Positions 41,422 to 49,758 of a stretch of 64,000 nt of DNA are shown here, one piece after another. The DNA is taken from assembly GCA_016874005.1 (NCBI GenBank), contig VGVQ01000005.1, positions 62,001-126,000 on the forward strand, read 5' to 3'. Origin of the DNA: Gemmatimonadota bacterium. GTDB taxonomy: Bacteria; Gemmatimonadota; Gemmatimonadetes; Gemmatimonadales; GWC2-71-9. The position numbers were made by a program, and so were the translations under genes. The first letter of the stretch is position 1, and each line of letters starts with the position of its first letter. The notes beneath the pieces are model-generated. The model was given only the letters and a program-made list of their open reading frames with translations. It searched no databases and was not told the DNA's origin.

Positions 41422-42983
41422 GGTGGCTGGCCGTTGTCGTCGCCCTGGCCGGCGCCGCATGTAGCCCCGGGCGGCAAGACCCCGCTGTCTTCGTCGGCGA
41501 GGTTCGCGGGTCCGAGGTAACTCTTCCGATCGAGGTGTCGATCGACTCGGCCGGGGCGCGGGTGACGAGCCATCTCCATCGGCTGGCTGCTACGCCCGCT
41601 TTCCTGGCCACCTCCGCTGACAGCACGGTCCTGACCGCCGCGGTGGATCGCGACACGATCAGGTTCGCTGGGCCCAAGCGAGGCGGGCGTTGGAGCGGCA
41701 TCGCCAGCAGAGGCGACGAACGGGCCGAGTTCGCCATGGTTGAGCTGACGCCGCGCTGGCGGGAGCGCGAGCGCGGGGCCGTCGGCACCTACCGCACCGA
41801 GGAGGGGCGGCTTCTCGGAATCGACTTCTGGTCGGAGTTCGGAACCCGGCCGATGCTGGTCGATTACTCCACCGGGCGGATCGGACCACTGCTTGCGATT
41901 GACGGGAACCGGTTCCTGGTCGGTCAGGCCCTCGTCGCGCCGGTCTTTCCGGCCGATACGGTGGTGGCCGATCCCGATTCGCAAGGTACCGCGGCTGCCA
42001 TCGAGTATCGGTCCGCCGAGGGTGTTGTGCGTCGGGCCGCCCGAGTCCCCACGACCGACAGCGAGCTCACCTTTCCGAACGGCGAGGTCTCGCTCGCGGG
42101 CAGGTTCACGGTGCCCGCTGGCCCCGGTCCCTTCCCGACCTTGGTGCTGGTGCACGGCTCCAACGCCCAGACCCGGGAGGGCTTCGGCCCGTGGCCGCGG
42201 TACTTCGCGGGGCTGGGGTACGCGGTTCTGGCTTTCGACAAGCGGGGAACTGGTCGTTCGACCGGCGACTGGAAGCAGGCCGACTTCCCGACCCTCGCGG
42301 GTGACGTGGGGGCGGCCATCCGCGCGGTGGCGCAACGACCCGAGGTGAGGCGGGACCGGATCGGGCTCTGGGGCATCAGCCAGGCGGGTTGGATCATGCC
42401 CCTGGTGGCGGCCTCGATGCCGGATACGGTGGCCTTCCTCGTGGTCCACGCGGGGACCGGTACCACGGTGCGGGAGCAGGGCATTCTCAATTTCCGCAAT
42501 GAGCTCCGGTTTGCGGGGTTGCCGGATGCCGCGGTGCGCTTGGGCATCAGGTATCGACACCTCGACGATTCGGTGACGCTCGGATTGGTGCCGTTCGAGC
42601 GTCAGATGGCGTTCTTCGAGGCCAACCGCGACCAAGCGCCCTGGCTCGACGAGCCGGCCCCCGTCGATACCTGGTTTCGCGGTTACTATCGGATGCTGAT
42701 GGACTTCGATCCCAGCGCGGCGTGGTCCCGGGTCCTGGTTCCGGTGCTGCTGTTCTTCGGCGAACTCGACGCCAACGTGCCGCCGGAGGAATCGTGGCCC
42801 CCGATCGAGCGGGCGCTCGCCGCCGCCGGCAACCGAGCCGTGACCCACTACCTGCTTCCATCCGCGAACCACGTCTTCTTCGAGGCCCAAACCGGCGCCG
42901 GGAGCGAGTATCCCGGGTTGCGCCGATTCGTTTCAGGATACTTCGACCGGATGGCCGCCTGGCTCGCGGAAGTGACCCGGTGA
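41418..42983 (+). CDS. Alpha/beta hydrolase lipoprotein (serine aminopeptidase-like)
   Basis: 521 residues. Lipobox VVALAGAACS predicts lipid anchoring. Residues of about 20-210 form a beta-rich N-terminal domain seen in hydrolases of this type; the alpha/beta hydrolase domain has the oxyanion LVLVHGSN, nucleophile GISQAG, acid in FFGELDANVP and His in PSANHVFFEA. A GGAGG ribosome site precedes the ATG by 7 bases. Its stop overlaps the APC permease gene (GTGA), so product uptake may follow hydrolysis. Substrate unknown. Confidence 0.88.
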   Translation: MRWLAVVVALAGAACSPGRQDPAVFVGEVRGSEVTLPIEVSIDSAGARVTSHLHRLAATPAFLATSADSTVLTAAVDRDTIRFAGPKRGGRWSGIASRGDERAEFAMVELTPRWRERERGAVGTYRTEEGRLLGIDFWSEFGTRPMLVDYSTGRIGPLLAIDGNRFLVGQALVAPVFPADTVVADPDSQGTAAAIEYRSAEGVVRRAARVPTTDSELTFPNGEVSLAGRFTVPAGPGPFPTLVLVHGSNAQTREGFGPWPRYFAGLGYAVLAFDKRGTGRSTGDWKQADFPTLAGDVGAAIRAVAQRPEVRRDRIGLWGISQAGWIMPLVAASMPDTVAFLVVHAGTGTTVREQGILNFRNELRFAGLPDAAVRLGIRYRHLDDSVTLGLVPFERQMAFFEANRDQAPWLDEPAPVDTWFRGYYRMLMDFDPSAAWSRVLVPVLLFFGELDANVPPEESWPPIERALAAAGNRAVTHYLLPSANHVFFEAQTGAGSEYPGLRRFVSGYFDRMAAWLAEVTR

Positions 42984-44287
42984 CGAACCCCGTCCTCCCG
43001 CGGGTGGTGGGTCCCTGGCGCTTCGCGCTCATCATCGTCGCGATCACGATCGGAACGGCGATCTTCCGAGTTCCCTCCGTCGTTGCGGCCAACACCGGTT
43101 CCAGCCAGCTCGCGGTGGCGATTTGGGTGCTGGGAGCCGTCTTCGCCTTCGCGGGGGGGCTGTGCGCGGCCGAGGTCGGGTCCCGGATTCCCGGCGCCGG
43201 CGGCGAATACGCCATCATCCGAACGGTCTACGGCGATCGAACCGCCTTCGTGTACGGATGGTCGTGGCTCTTGCTCGTCTCGCCGGCGGCGATTGCCGCG
43301 GTCGCTCGGACCTTTGCCGACTACGCCGGCACCATCACCCCGCTCGGTGAAACCGCGCGACGACTTCTCACCGTCGTGATCATCGTGCTCCACGCCGGCC
43401 TCGCGATGATCTCGACCAGGATTGCGTCACGTTTCGTCGGTGGCGCGACGATCGCCAAGGTGGCGGCGATGCTGATCGTAGCCGGGGCCGCGTTCCTGTT
43501 TTCGGCGTCGCTGCCTTCCCCGGCGACCGCGGCGCTCCCCGCCAATTCCGCGACGGCCGGCGCGGTGATCGCGGCCATGGTGGCGGTGATCTGGGCCTAC
43601 GACGGCACCGCCCAAGTCACCATGGCAGGCGATCTGAGCGATCCCGACAAGACCATTCCGCGTGGTCTCATTCTCGGCACCACGCTCGTGGTGGCGATCT
43701 ATCTCGTGATGGTGTTGGCCTACCAGCGCGCCTTGGGTTTCGCGGGCGTGGCCGGATCCGAGGCCGTCGTCGCCGATACCATGGGGGCGTTGGCTGGTCC
43801 CAAGGGAGCCGTCATCGTCGCTGGGATGGTGATGCTCTCGTCGTATTCCTGCGGGATGGCCCAACTGGTCTCGCATCCGCGGGTTACCTTCGCGCTCTCG
43901 GCCGACCGGATGTTCTTCCCGGCATTCGCCACGCTCTCGAGGAGCGGCGCTCCGTGGCTGGCGGTGGCACTGCACGGCGGGCTGGCGTGCGGTCTGGCAC
44001 TGGCGGGAGGCTACGAGTTTCTTTTTCGGCTGGTGGTGTTCGCGTTCTATCCGATCGTCGCGGCCGGGTACATCGGCGCGGTACTGCTCCGACGGCGAGA
44101 AGGTGTGCCGAGCGGGTTTCGGATGCCCTGGTATCCCCTTCCGCTCGTCGTCTACCTGATGATCCTCGCCCTGGTCCTGGCGGTCAGCGTGGTTGACGAT
44201 CCGGTGGGTCCGCTCGGTTCGCTCGCGGTCATGGCGCTGGGGTGGCTGGTGCACCGACAAGTCGTGGAACCGCGGCGGCTCCGGTGA
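42980..44287 (+). CDS. APC family amino acid permease
   Basis: 435 residues with about 12 helices. 'FALIIVAITIGTAIFRVPSVVA' is the first helix with the GT(A/G)IF substrate motif; 'EVGSRIPGAGGEYAIIRTVYG' and 'WAYDGTAQVTMAGDLSDP' are typical of the LAT/APC superfamily. GTG start overlapping the hydrolase stop. It shares the architecture of the permease at 28207-29589 but is clearly divergent. Its stop TGA shares a base with the next gene's ATG. Confidence 0.9.
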   Translation: MTNPVLPRVVGPWRFALIIVAITIGTAIFRVPSVVAANTGSSQLAVAIWVLGAVFAFAGGLCAAEVGSRIPGAGGEYAIIRTVYGDRTAFVYGWSWLLLVSPAAIAAVARTFADYAGTITPLGETARRLLTVVIIVLHAGLAMISTRIASRFVGGATIAKVAAMLIVAGAAFLFSASLPSPATAALPANSATAGAVIAAMVAVIWAYDGTAQVTMAGDLSDPDKTIPRGLILGTTLVVAIYLVMVLAYQRALGFAGVAGSEAVVADTMGALAGPKGAVIVAGMVMLSSYSCGMAQLVSHPRVTFALSADRMFFPAFATLSRSGAPWLAVALHGGLACGLALAGGYEFLFRLVVFAFYPIVAAGYIGAVLLRRREGVPSGFRMPWYPLPLVVYLMILALVLAVSVVDDPVGPLGSLAVMALGWLVHRQVVEPRRLR

Positions 44288-45006
44288 TGTGGGTCCGTGC
44301 CGTCCTGCTGATCCTCGTCGCCGGCCCGTTTCCGGCCGAGGCGCAATGGCGGCGCTTCTCGGTCGAGCCCAACCTCGGATACGACGGCCGATTCACCTTC
44401 GCCAGAATCCGCTATCCGGTCCGCTATCGGAGCGGGTGGGAGTTCGACTATCCCACCATGGAACGCAACCTGATGGCGATGATGCGGGAGCTGACGACGC
44501 TACCGGCTCACGTCAGTGGCAGCAACGTGTTCGATCTCGACGATCCCGAGCTGCTCCGGTTCCCGGTGGCGTACCTCTCCGAGCCCGGCTACTGGATCCC
44601 GACCGAGGCGGAAGTTGCCGGGCTTCGGCGCTATCTCGCCAAGGGTGGGTTCCTGATCGTCGACGACTTCATGCGTCAGGAGTGGGGCAACTTCGATGCC
44701 CAGATCCTTCGGGTATTGCCGGGCGCTCGGATCGATGCCCTGCCGCTGTCCCACCCGGTCTTCGACAGCTTCTTTCGGATCACCACGCTGGACATGTCGT
44801 ACCCGCACGATCCCGGTCTCAAGGCCCGGTTTCTCGGGATTCACCGCAACAACGATCCGTCGGATCGGCTCATGGTGGTGATCAACTACAACAACGACAT
44901 CGGCGATTACATGGAGTGGTCGGGGCAGGGGTGGTGGCCGGTGAACATCACCAACGAGGCCTACAAGTTCGCCATCAACTATATCGTCTACGGGCTCACC
45001 CATTGA
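44287..45006 (+). CDS. DUF4159 domain protein, exported
   Basis: 239 residues. Signal peptide ending PAEAQ. The DUF4159 pattern is clear: FTFARIRYP, FPVAYLSEPGYW, GGFLIVDDFMRQEWGNFDAQILRVLPG, LPLSHPVFDSFF, LMVVINYNNDIGDYMEW. Family members have a glutamine-amidotransferase-like fold with no proven activity and are often encoded near MoxR/BatA-type genes; that neighbourhood is absent here. ATG shares the A of the upstream stop (TGATG), and the beta-lactamase-family gene overlaps its stop. Confidence 0.88.
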   Translation: MWVRAVLLILVAGPFPAEAQWRRFSVEPNLGYDGRFTFARIRYPVRYRSGWEFDYPTMERNLMAMMRELTTLPAHVSGSNVFDLDDPELLRFPVAYLSEPGYWIPTEAEVAGLRRYLAKGGFLIVDDFMRQEWGNFDAQILRVLPGARIDALPLSHPVFDSFFRITTLDMSYPHDPGLKARFLGIHRNNDPSDRLMVVINYNNDIGDYMEWSGQGWWPVNITNEAYKFAINYIVYGLTH

Positions 45007-46984
45007 CACCGAGGCTTCGAGCGCGCTCGGTGAGTCTTCGCTTGCTCGCCGCTGGGGCAGTCCTGCTCCGCATCGGGCTCGGCATGGCGGTCGGCACCGG
45101 ATTCCGGGCGGGACTCGGGGCGGCCGAAGCCGCCGCCCAGTCGAGGCCAAGCCTCGAGGTCGGTTCGCTCGATTCGATCGTCGCGGCCGCGCGCGGTTGC
45201 CACCTGGTGCCAGGCGTGGTGGTGGCGGTGGTCCTCGGCGACAGCACCGTGCTGCGCGGATACGGGTTCGCTCGCCTCGCCGACAGCGTTCCCGCCGACC
45301 CGATCCGCTCGAGCTACCGGCTGGCGTCGGTTGCCAAGTTGTTCGTCGCGACCGTGGCGTCCCGGCACGTCGCCAGCGGCGACCTGAAGCTGGACGCGCC
45401 GATCGAGGACCAACTCGATTTCCGGCTCGACGGCCGCTTCTCGGCTCCGATCACCTTGCGACACCTCCTGACCCATACGGCCGGTTTCGACGAGCGGCTG
45501 ATCGGTTACGCGGCGCCGTCGCGCGAGGCCCTGCGCCCGTTAGGCGAGTATCTCGGCGACCGGATGCCCGATCGCGGCTGGGCTCCCGGCACGGTGGTGA
45601 GCTACTCCAACCACGGGATGGCGCTGGCGGCCTACCTCGTCGAACGCCGGGCGGGGCTGCCGTTCCGCACCCTCGCGGCTCGCGACTTGTTCATTCCCGC
45701 CGGGATGACGCGGAGCTACTACGTCGCGCCAGGAGACTCGTCTTTGGCGCGGGATCAGGCGGTCGGCTATCGCTGCGGCAGCGGCGAATGCGAGCCGGCC
45801 CCGGTGGCCTGGTCGCACGCCTACCCGGTGGGGCTCGCGTTCTCCACCGCGGCGGACATGGCCCGGTTCCTCCGGCTTCACCTCGACCACGGCGTCGTGG
45901 CTGGGGTGCGGGCCCTCGACTCGACGGCGGTGGCCCTGGCGCAGTCGCGGCACTTCAGTCATCGGCCGGACCTGCCGGGAATCGGGCTGGCGTTCTTCGA
46001 GCAGCAGTACAACGGCATCAGGATGCTGACCCATGCCGGCGGCGCACCCGGGGCGGCCACCGTGCTCGCGTTGGTACCGGAACGTCGTCTCGGCGTGTTC
46101 ATCGCCACCAATGCCGGGGAGCCGACCTTCCTCAAGGAGGTGATGACCGGCATTCTCGAGCGGGCCGCCGGGCCGGTGGTGGCGCCCGAGGTTCGCTCGA
46201 CCGGGCCGGTGGCGGAATACGCCGGCTATTACTTGCTCGCTCGCTATTCTCATCGAACCGTGGAACGGTTCCCAGCCTCCTTTGCCTTCACGGTGCGGGC
46301 GCGGGCAGCCGGCGACACCTTGCTCGTGCGCCTGGGTTCCGAGGAGCGCCGATTCGTTCGGGTCGACTCGCTTCGACTGGTCGAGGTCACCCGAGGGGAT
46401 CCGCTGCGTTTCGCCCGCGATGCGGGTGGATGTTCACCGGCCTGCCGAGTGGCGGGGCCGAGCTGCCCGGCGCATTCGAACGGGTCCCGTGGTACCTCGC
46501 GCCGTACTTCCTCAACGAGTACGCCTCGGCGGTCGTCGGGCTCCCGCTGCTGGTGCTTGGGGCGTGGGGGCTCGGCGCGGCGGCCCGTTGGGCATGGCGC
46601 CGGCGTCAGGCCAGGTCGGCTGGGCGGCCTCGCGGACCCGAGACAACCGTACCCGCCACCGGCCCCTGGCTCCCGATCGTGGCGGTCGTGGCGGGCATCG
46701 TGGCGTTCACGGCGTTCGGCTTCGGTTTCGTCGCCGCGGCGACCCGAGACCTCGGGCGCGGTCAGGGAATCGCGTTCGGGATGACGGCAGCCGACTGGGT
46801 CCTGCTGCGATTGGCGTGGGTCGTCGCGACGTTGGCCGTGGCGGTGGTGGCGAGCGGAATTCTCTGTTGGAAGCGGCGGTGGTGGTCGCTCCCGGATCGG
46901 GTGTGCTATACCGCGCTAGCCGGGCTCACCGCCGCTCAGGTGCACTTCTTGGTTTGGTGGAACTACCTGCCGGGCCGCTGGTAA
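45003..46984 (+). pseudogene. Beta-lactamase family serine hydrolase with C-terminal membrane domain, frameshifted
   Basis: First frame: signal sequence, then a class C/penicillin-binding-protein-like domain with SVAK (nucleophile Ser and Lys), YSNHG and a C-terminal THAGGAPG motif. Near 46424-46426 (a GGG run) the homologous reading continues in the -1 frame, where GWMFTGLPSGG, AFERVPWY and three membrane helices run to TAA 46984. In the original frame the tail becomes an Arg/Ser-rich stretch ending at 46784. One extra G would restore a single protein of about 660 residues. It may be a true mutation, a sequencing error or two separate genes (the second could start at ATG 46430). Start TTG 45003 (TTGA overlap) or GTG 45030. 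Confidence 0.75.
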
Positions 46985-46985
46985 C

Positions 46986-47252
46986 TCAGCCGCGGTTCAC
47001 CTCGCTCCGCTGAGCCAGGAGACGTTCGGTGAAGTCGAGCCGCTCCTGGGTCTCGCTCAGCTCCCGTCGGAGCATCGCCACGTCGTCCTCCAGGGCTGCC
47101 ATCCGGGCGTCCGTCTCGGGGTTGGGTAAGCCGCGGGCCTGAGCGTCCGCCTTGAACTTGGCCATCTTGGTCAGGCTGCTGAAAATGATGGCGACGACCG
47201 GGATCGACAGCGCCAGGATCGGGATGAAGAGCGCCAGGACTTGCTTGTTCAC
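46986..47252 (-). CDS. Small membrane protein with coiled coil (PspB-like layout)
   Basis: 88 residues, GTG start with a GGAGG ribosome site 7 bases upstream. One N-terminal membrane helix (ALFIPILALSIPVVAIIF), a basic stretch, and a C-terminal heptad coiled coil (AALEDDVAMLRRELSETQERLDFTERLLAQ-type, shown here only in part). The helix-plus-coil layout recalls phage-shock PspB, but no pspA or pspC lies nearby and I do not assign it to that family. Convergent with the beta-lactamase-family gene, one base apart. Confidence 0.75.
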   Translation of the reverse strand: MNKQVLALFIPILALSIPVVAIIFSSLTKMAKFKADAQARGLPNPETDARMAALEDDVAMLRRELSETQERLDFTERLLAQRSEVNRG

Positions 47253-47327
47253 CTGCCATCCTCCAGTTGGGATCGGAGTGCTCCTCCGCGATGACGGAGG
47301 AACCGGCTCGGGGGTTTCGGGCCAGGT

Positions 47328-48479
47328 TTATTGGCCGACTTGGAGCTTCCCACCCTTCACCACCACCCGGCCGTTGGCCTCGACCGTGGCATCCGGCATG
47401 AAGAAGAGGACCTCGCCGTTGCTGGAGCGGTTTTTCCCGCCGGATTCCCAGTTGTCGCCGATGGCGACCCGGACGACGCCGGAGCCATAGCCGTAGTACG
47501 GCATGAACCCGGATGGCAGCAGTGCCGCCAGCTCCGGATTGGTGCTGACGACGAACTCGGCCTGGAGGTGCTTGTCGCCGGTGGCCTTCTGCCAGGTGGA
47601 AACGATGGCCTCGGCGCCTCGTTTGGATTCGAACGTGGTGACCCGCCCTTTGGCGAAGGTCGCTTGGATGATGGGCGAGCGGGTGTCGAAGCTCGCGTAG
47701 CCCACCAGGACCCCCTCGCCCGCGGACAAGTCGGTGGTTCGGAAAACGCCGCCCGGCAGCTCCTCCTGGCGGTCTCGGACCGAGCGGGCGTTGGCGACTT
47801 TGGCCTTCGAGGCGTCGCCGGTGTTGCGGTGGACCCAGGCGTTAGGCGCGACCTTGAAGCTGAAGTTCGTTCCGAGCGGGGTGGTGATCTTGACCGTGGC
47901 CCCTCGGACCGCCGTTTCCACGGCCGCGATCCGGGCGTCGAGGACCGCGGGGTCGACGGCGATGGCTCTGGCGTACATCGCTTCGACCACCGGGACGTCC
48001 GCCGCTTCGGCGGGGAGGAACCAGTGGAAGTGAATCGAGCGGACCCGCGATTTCTCGACCAAGTGCTCGAACGGCCGATCGGCCAGAATGGTCGTCTGCA
48101 TCGGCAGCCAGATGGCGGCCTCGGCGTTCCGGAAGGCGGCTGCCCAGAGGGAATCGCGGCGGGCCTTCTGGAGCGAACGGGCCTCGGGCGGGAGCCGCTT
48201 GGCGGTTTCGAGATCCGCCGCGGTCGGGGCGCTCAGGTCCACCGGCACGCCGCCTTGGGCGGCGATGGCCGCCCGCATCGCTGTCGCGGCTCCTCGATCG
48301 CTGGCTTGGTCCCAGAAGAGCACCACTCGTTCGCCGGGGGCGAGCTTGAGGGTGCGTTTGACGGTGAGCTCCGCCAGGCGGGTCCAATCGACCCGACTTT
48401 GGGCGGTGGCGACGGCGGGAAGCAGGGCCGAGAGGCAGAGGGCGGTTCCGGCCGCGGCAATGCGGACTGGTCGGGTCAT
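47328..48479 (-). CDS. M29-like aminopeptidase
   Basis: 383 residues from ATG 48479, giving a signal peptide ending PAVATAQ; an ATG seven codons upstream is the alternative. Resembles the thermophilic M29 aminopeptidases (AmpS/aminopeptidase T): 'LKLAPGERVVLFWDQAS', ITTPLGTNFSFKV, 'GEVLFFMPDATVEANG'. The metal-ligand pattern (Glu/His/Asp in SAGEGVLVGYASF and the GxGxGVVRVAIG C-terminal region) is only partly recognisable by eye. Probably an exported leucyl-type aminopeptidase. It is divergent from the uracil-DNA glycosylase gene. Confidence 0.78.
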   Translation of the reverse strand: MTRPVRIAAAGTALCLSALLPAVATAQSRVDWTRLAELTVKRTLKLAPGERVVLFWDQASDRGAATAMRAAIAAQGGVPVDLSAPTAADLETAKRLPPEARSLQKARRDSLWAAAFRNAEAAIWLPMQTTILADRPFEHLVEKSRVRSIHFHWFLPAEAADVPVVEAMYARAIAVDPAVLDARIAAVETAVRGATVKITTPLGTNFSFKVAPNAWVHRNTGDASKAKVANARSVRDRQEELPGGVFRTTDLSAGEGVLVGYASFDTRSPIIQATFAKGRVTTFESKRGAEAIVSTWQKATGDKHLQAEFVVSTNPELAALLPSGFMPYYGYGSGVVRVAIGDNWESGGKNRSSNGEVLFFMPDATVEANGRVVVKGGKLQVGQ

Positions 48480-48519
48480 GAAAGAAAGGTGGCGTGTCAT
48501 CGCGAGGAACGCCAGTCGC

Positions 48520-48525
48520 TAGAAT
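48520..48525 (+). promoter_or_regulatory. -10-like box before the uracil-DNA glycosylase gene
   Basis: TAGAAT ends 5 bases before ATG 48531. The transcript would begin at or very near the start codon. The -35 region is weak. Confidence 0.4.
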
Positions 48526-48530
48526 TGGGG

Positions 48531-49241
48531 ATGACCTACCGGTCGATTCTCGCGGTGGCCGACGCCATCGTGGGTTGTCAGCGGTGCCCTCGACTCCGGC
48601 GCTACTGCCGCCAGGTGGCGCGGACCAAGGTGCTCCGGTTCCGGCGAGAGGAGTACTGGGGACGACCGGTGCCGGGTTTCGGCGACCCGGAGGCCCGGCT
48701 GCTGGTCGTGGGATTGGCGCCTGCCGCGCACGGCGCCAACCGCACCGGCCGGGTGTTCACCGGCGATTCGAGCGGCGATTGGCTCTACCAGGCGCTCCAT
48801 CGGTACCGGTTCGCCAACCAACCCACCTCGAGCGGTCTCGATGACGGTCTGGTACTCGAGGACTGCTTCGTCACCGCCGCCGGGCGGTGCGCTCCGCCCG
48901 CCAACAAGCCGTTGCCCGCCGAACTCGACCGGTGTCGCGAGTATCTCAGCGCCGAGATCGGGTTGCTCACCGAGGTGCGGGTGGTGGTGGTGTTAGGCAG
49001 GATCGGCCACGAGGCCTTTCTTCGGGCCTCGGGGCGGTGGGATCCCGTGCCACGCCGCCGGCCCCGATTCGGCCACGGGGTGGAGCACCTCTTCGATGAC
49101 GGGCTCCGGCTGATCGCCTCGTACCACCCGAGTCGGCAGAACACCAACACCGGCCGCCTCACCAGGACGATGTGGCATCGAGTTTTCGCCCGGGCCCGGG
49201 ACTGCCTGACTCCGCACGACCCGAATCCAGCGGTATATTGA
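48531..49241 (+). CDS. Uracil-DNA glycosylase, family 4/5 (UdgB-like), Fe-S
   Basis: 236 residues. N-terminal cysteines Cys16, Cys19 and Cys26 plus Cys112 and Cys119-type residues suit a [4Fe-4S] cluster. Motif 1 is GLAPAAHGANRTGRVFTGD, lacking the usual Asp of family 4 and matching family 5 (UdgB). Motif 3 is 'SYHPSRQNTNTGRLT'. Removes uracil (and other deaminated bases) from DNA in base excision repair; cytoplasmic. The open frame extends far upstream antisense to the M29 gene, but ATG 48531 gives the natural N-terminus. Confidence 0.92.
   Translation: MTYRSILAVADAIVGCQRCPRLRRYCRQVARTKVLRFRREEYWGRPVPGFGDPEARLLVVGLAPAAHGANRTGRVFTGDSSGDWLYQALHRYRFANQPTSSGLDDGLVLEDCFVTAAGRCAPPANKPLPAELDRCREYLSAEIGLLTEVRVVVVLGRIGHEAFLRASGRWDPVPRRRPRFGHGVEHLFDDGLRLIASYHPSRQNTNTGRLTRTMWHRVFARARDCLTPHDPNPAVY
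49234..49239 (+). promoter_or_regulatory. -10-like box upstream of the multicopper oxidase operon
   Basis: TATATT overlaps the last codons of the glycosylase gene, about 30 bases before the next ATG at 49270. The -35 is weak. Confidence 0.4.
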
Positions 49242-49269
49242 GCCGCAGGCACCTTTGAACGAGCGCACG

Positions 49270-49758
49270 ATGACTGGGCGATTCATTCGCGCGGCGGGGG
49301 CCCTTGGATTGCTGGGGCTAGCCGGGTTCGCCGCGCGTCCGGACCTCTATGTGATCCCTCTCAAGGGAACCGGCCCCGGTTCGCGTCTCGAGGGCAAGGC
49401 GACCCTGAGTCCGGCTCGATCGCCGTTCGGGCTCGCGACGACCAAGGATGGATACTTCGTCTTCGACCTCGAGGTCGAGGTTCCGATCCTTCCCCCGCTC
49501 TCCGGCACCAACACCGCCTTTGTCGCTTGGGTCGCCACCGCGCAGCTCGACCGAATCGAGCGGATCGGGGCGGTGGTGCCTGGCGCCACGACCCGAGGCA
49601 AGGTCGCGATGAACAAGTTCATGGTGGTGATCACGGCGGAGCCCAACGCGACCGGCCCCAAGTGGACCGGCCCGATCGTGATGCGGGGCAACTCGGCCTC
49701 GAGCTACCTCACCAACTTCAGCGGACACACCATGTTCAACGGCGGGGTGCCGCAGTGA
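49270..49758 (+). CDS. Anchored/exported protein resembling the RskA anti-sigma C-terminal domain
   Basis: 162 residues. One hydrophobic helix near the N-terminus (about 7-25), then a beta-rich domain: RLEGKATLSPARSPFGLATT, AFVAWVATAQLDRIERIG, NKFMVVITAEPNATGPKW, TGPIVMRGNS. The alternation and 'VVITAEPNATGP..TGPIVMRG' resemble the anti-sigma-K factor RskA C-terminal domain, but there is no N-terminal sigma-binding part and no sigma gene next to it. It may instead be a structural domain used in copper handling. Stop overlaps the multicopper oxidase GTG. Confidence 0.6.
   Translation: MTGRFIRAAGALGLLGLAGFAARPDLYVIPLKGTGPGSRLEGKATLSPARSPFGLATTKDGYFVFDLEVEVPILPPLSGTNTAFVAWVATAQLDRIERIGAVVPGATTRGKVAMNKFMVVITAEPNATGPKWTGPIVMRGNSASSYLTNFSGHTMFNGGVPQ

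Noticed and set aside
47282-47301. 7-bp inverted repeat (TCCTCCG / CGGAGGA) upstream of the small membrane protein
   Set aside because: Short, no T-run, and the GGAGG units resemble ribosome sites; not strong enough to call a terminator.
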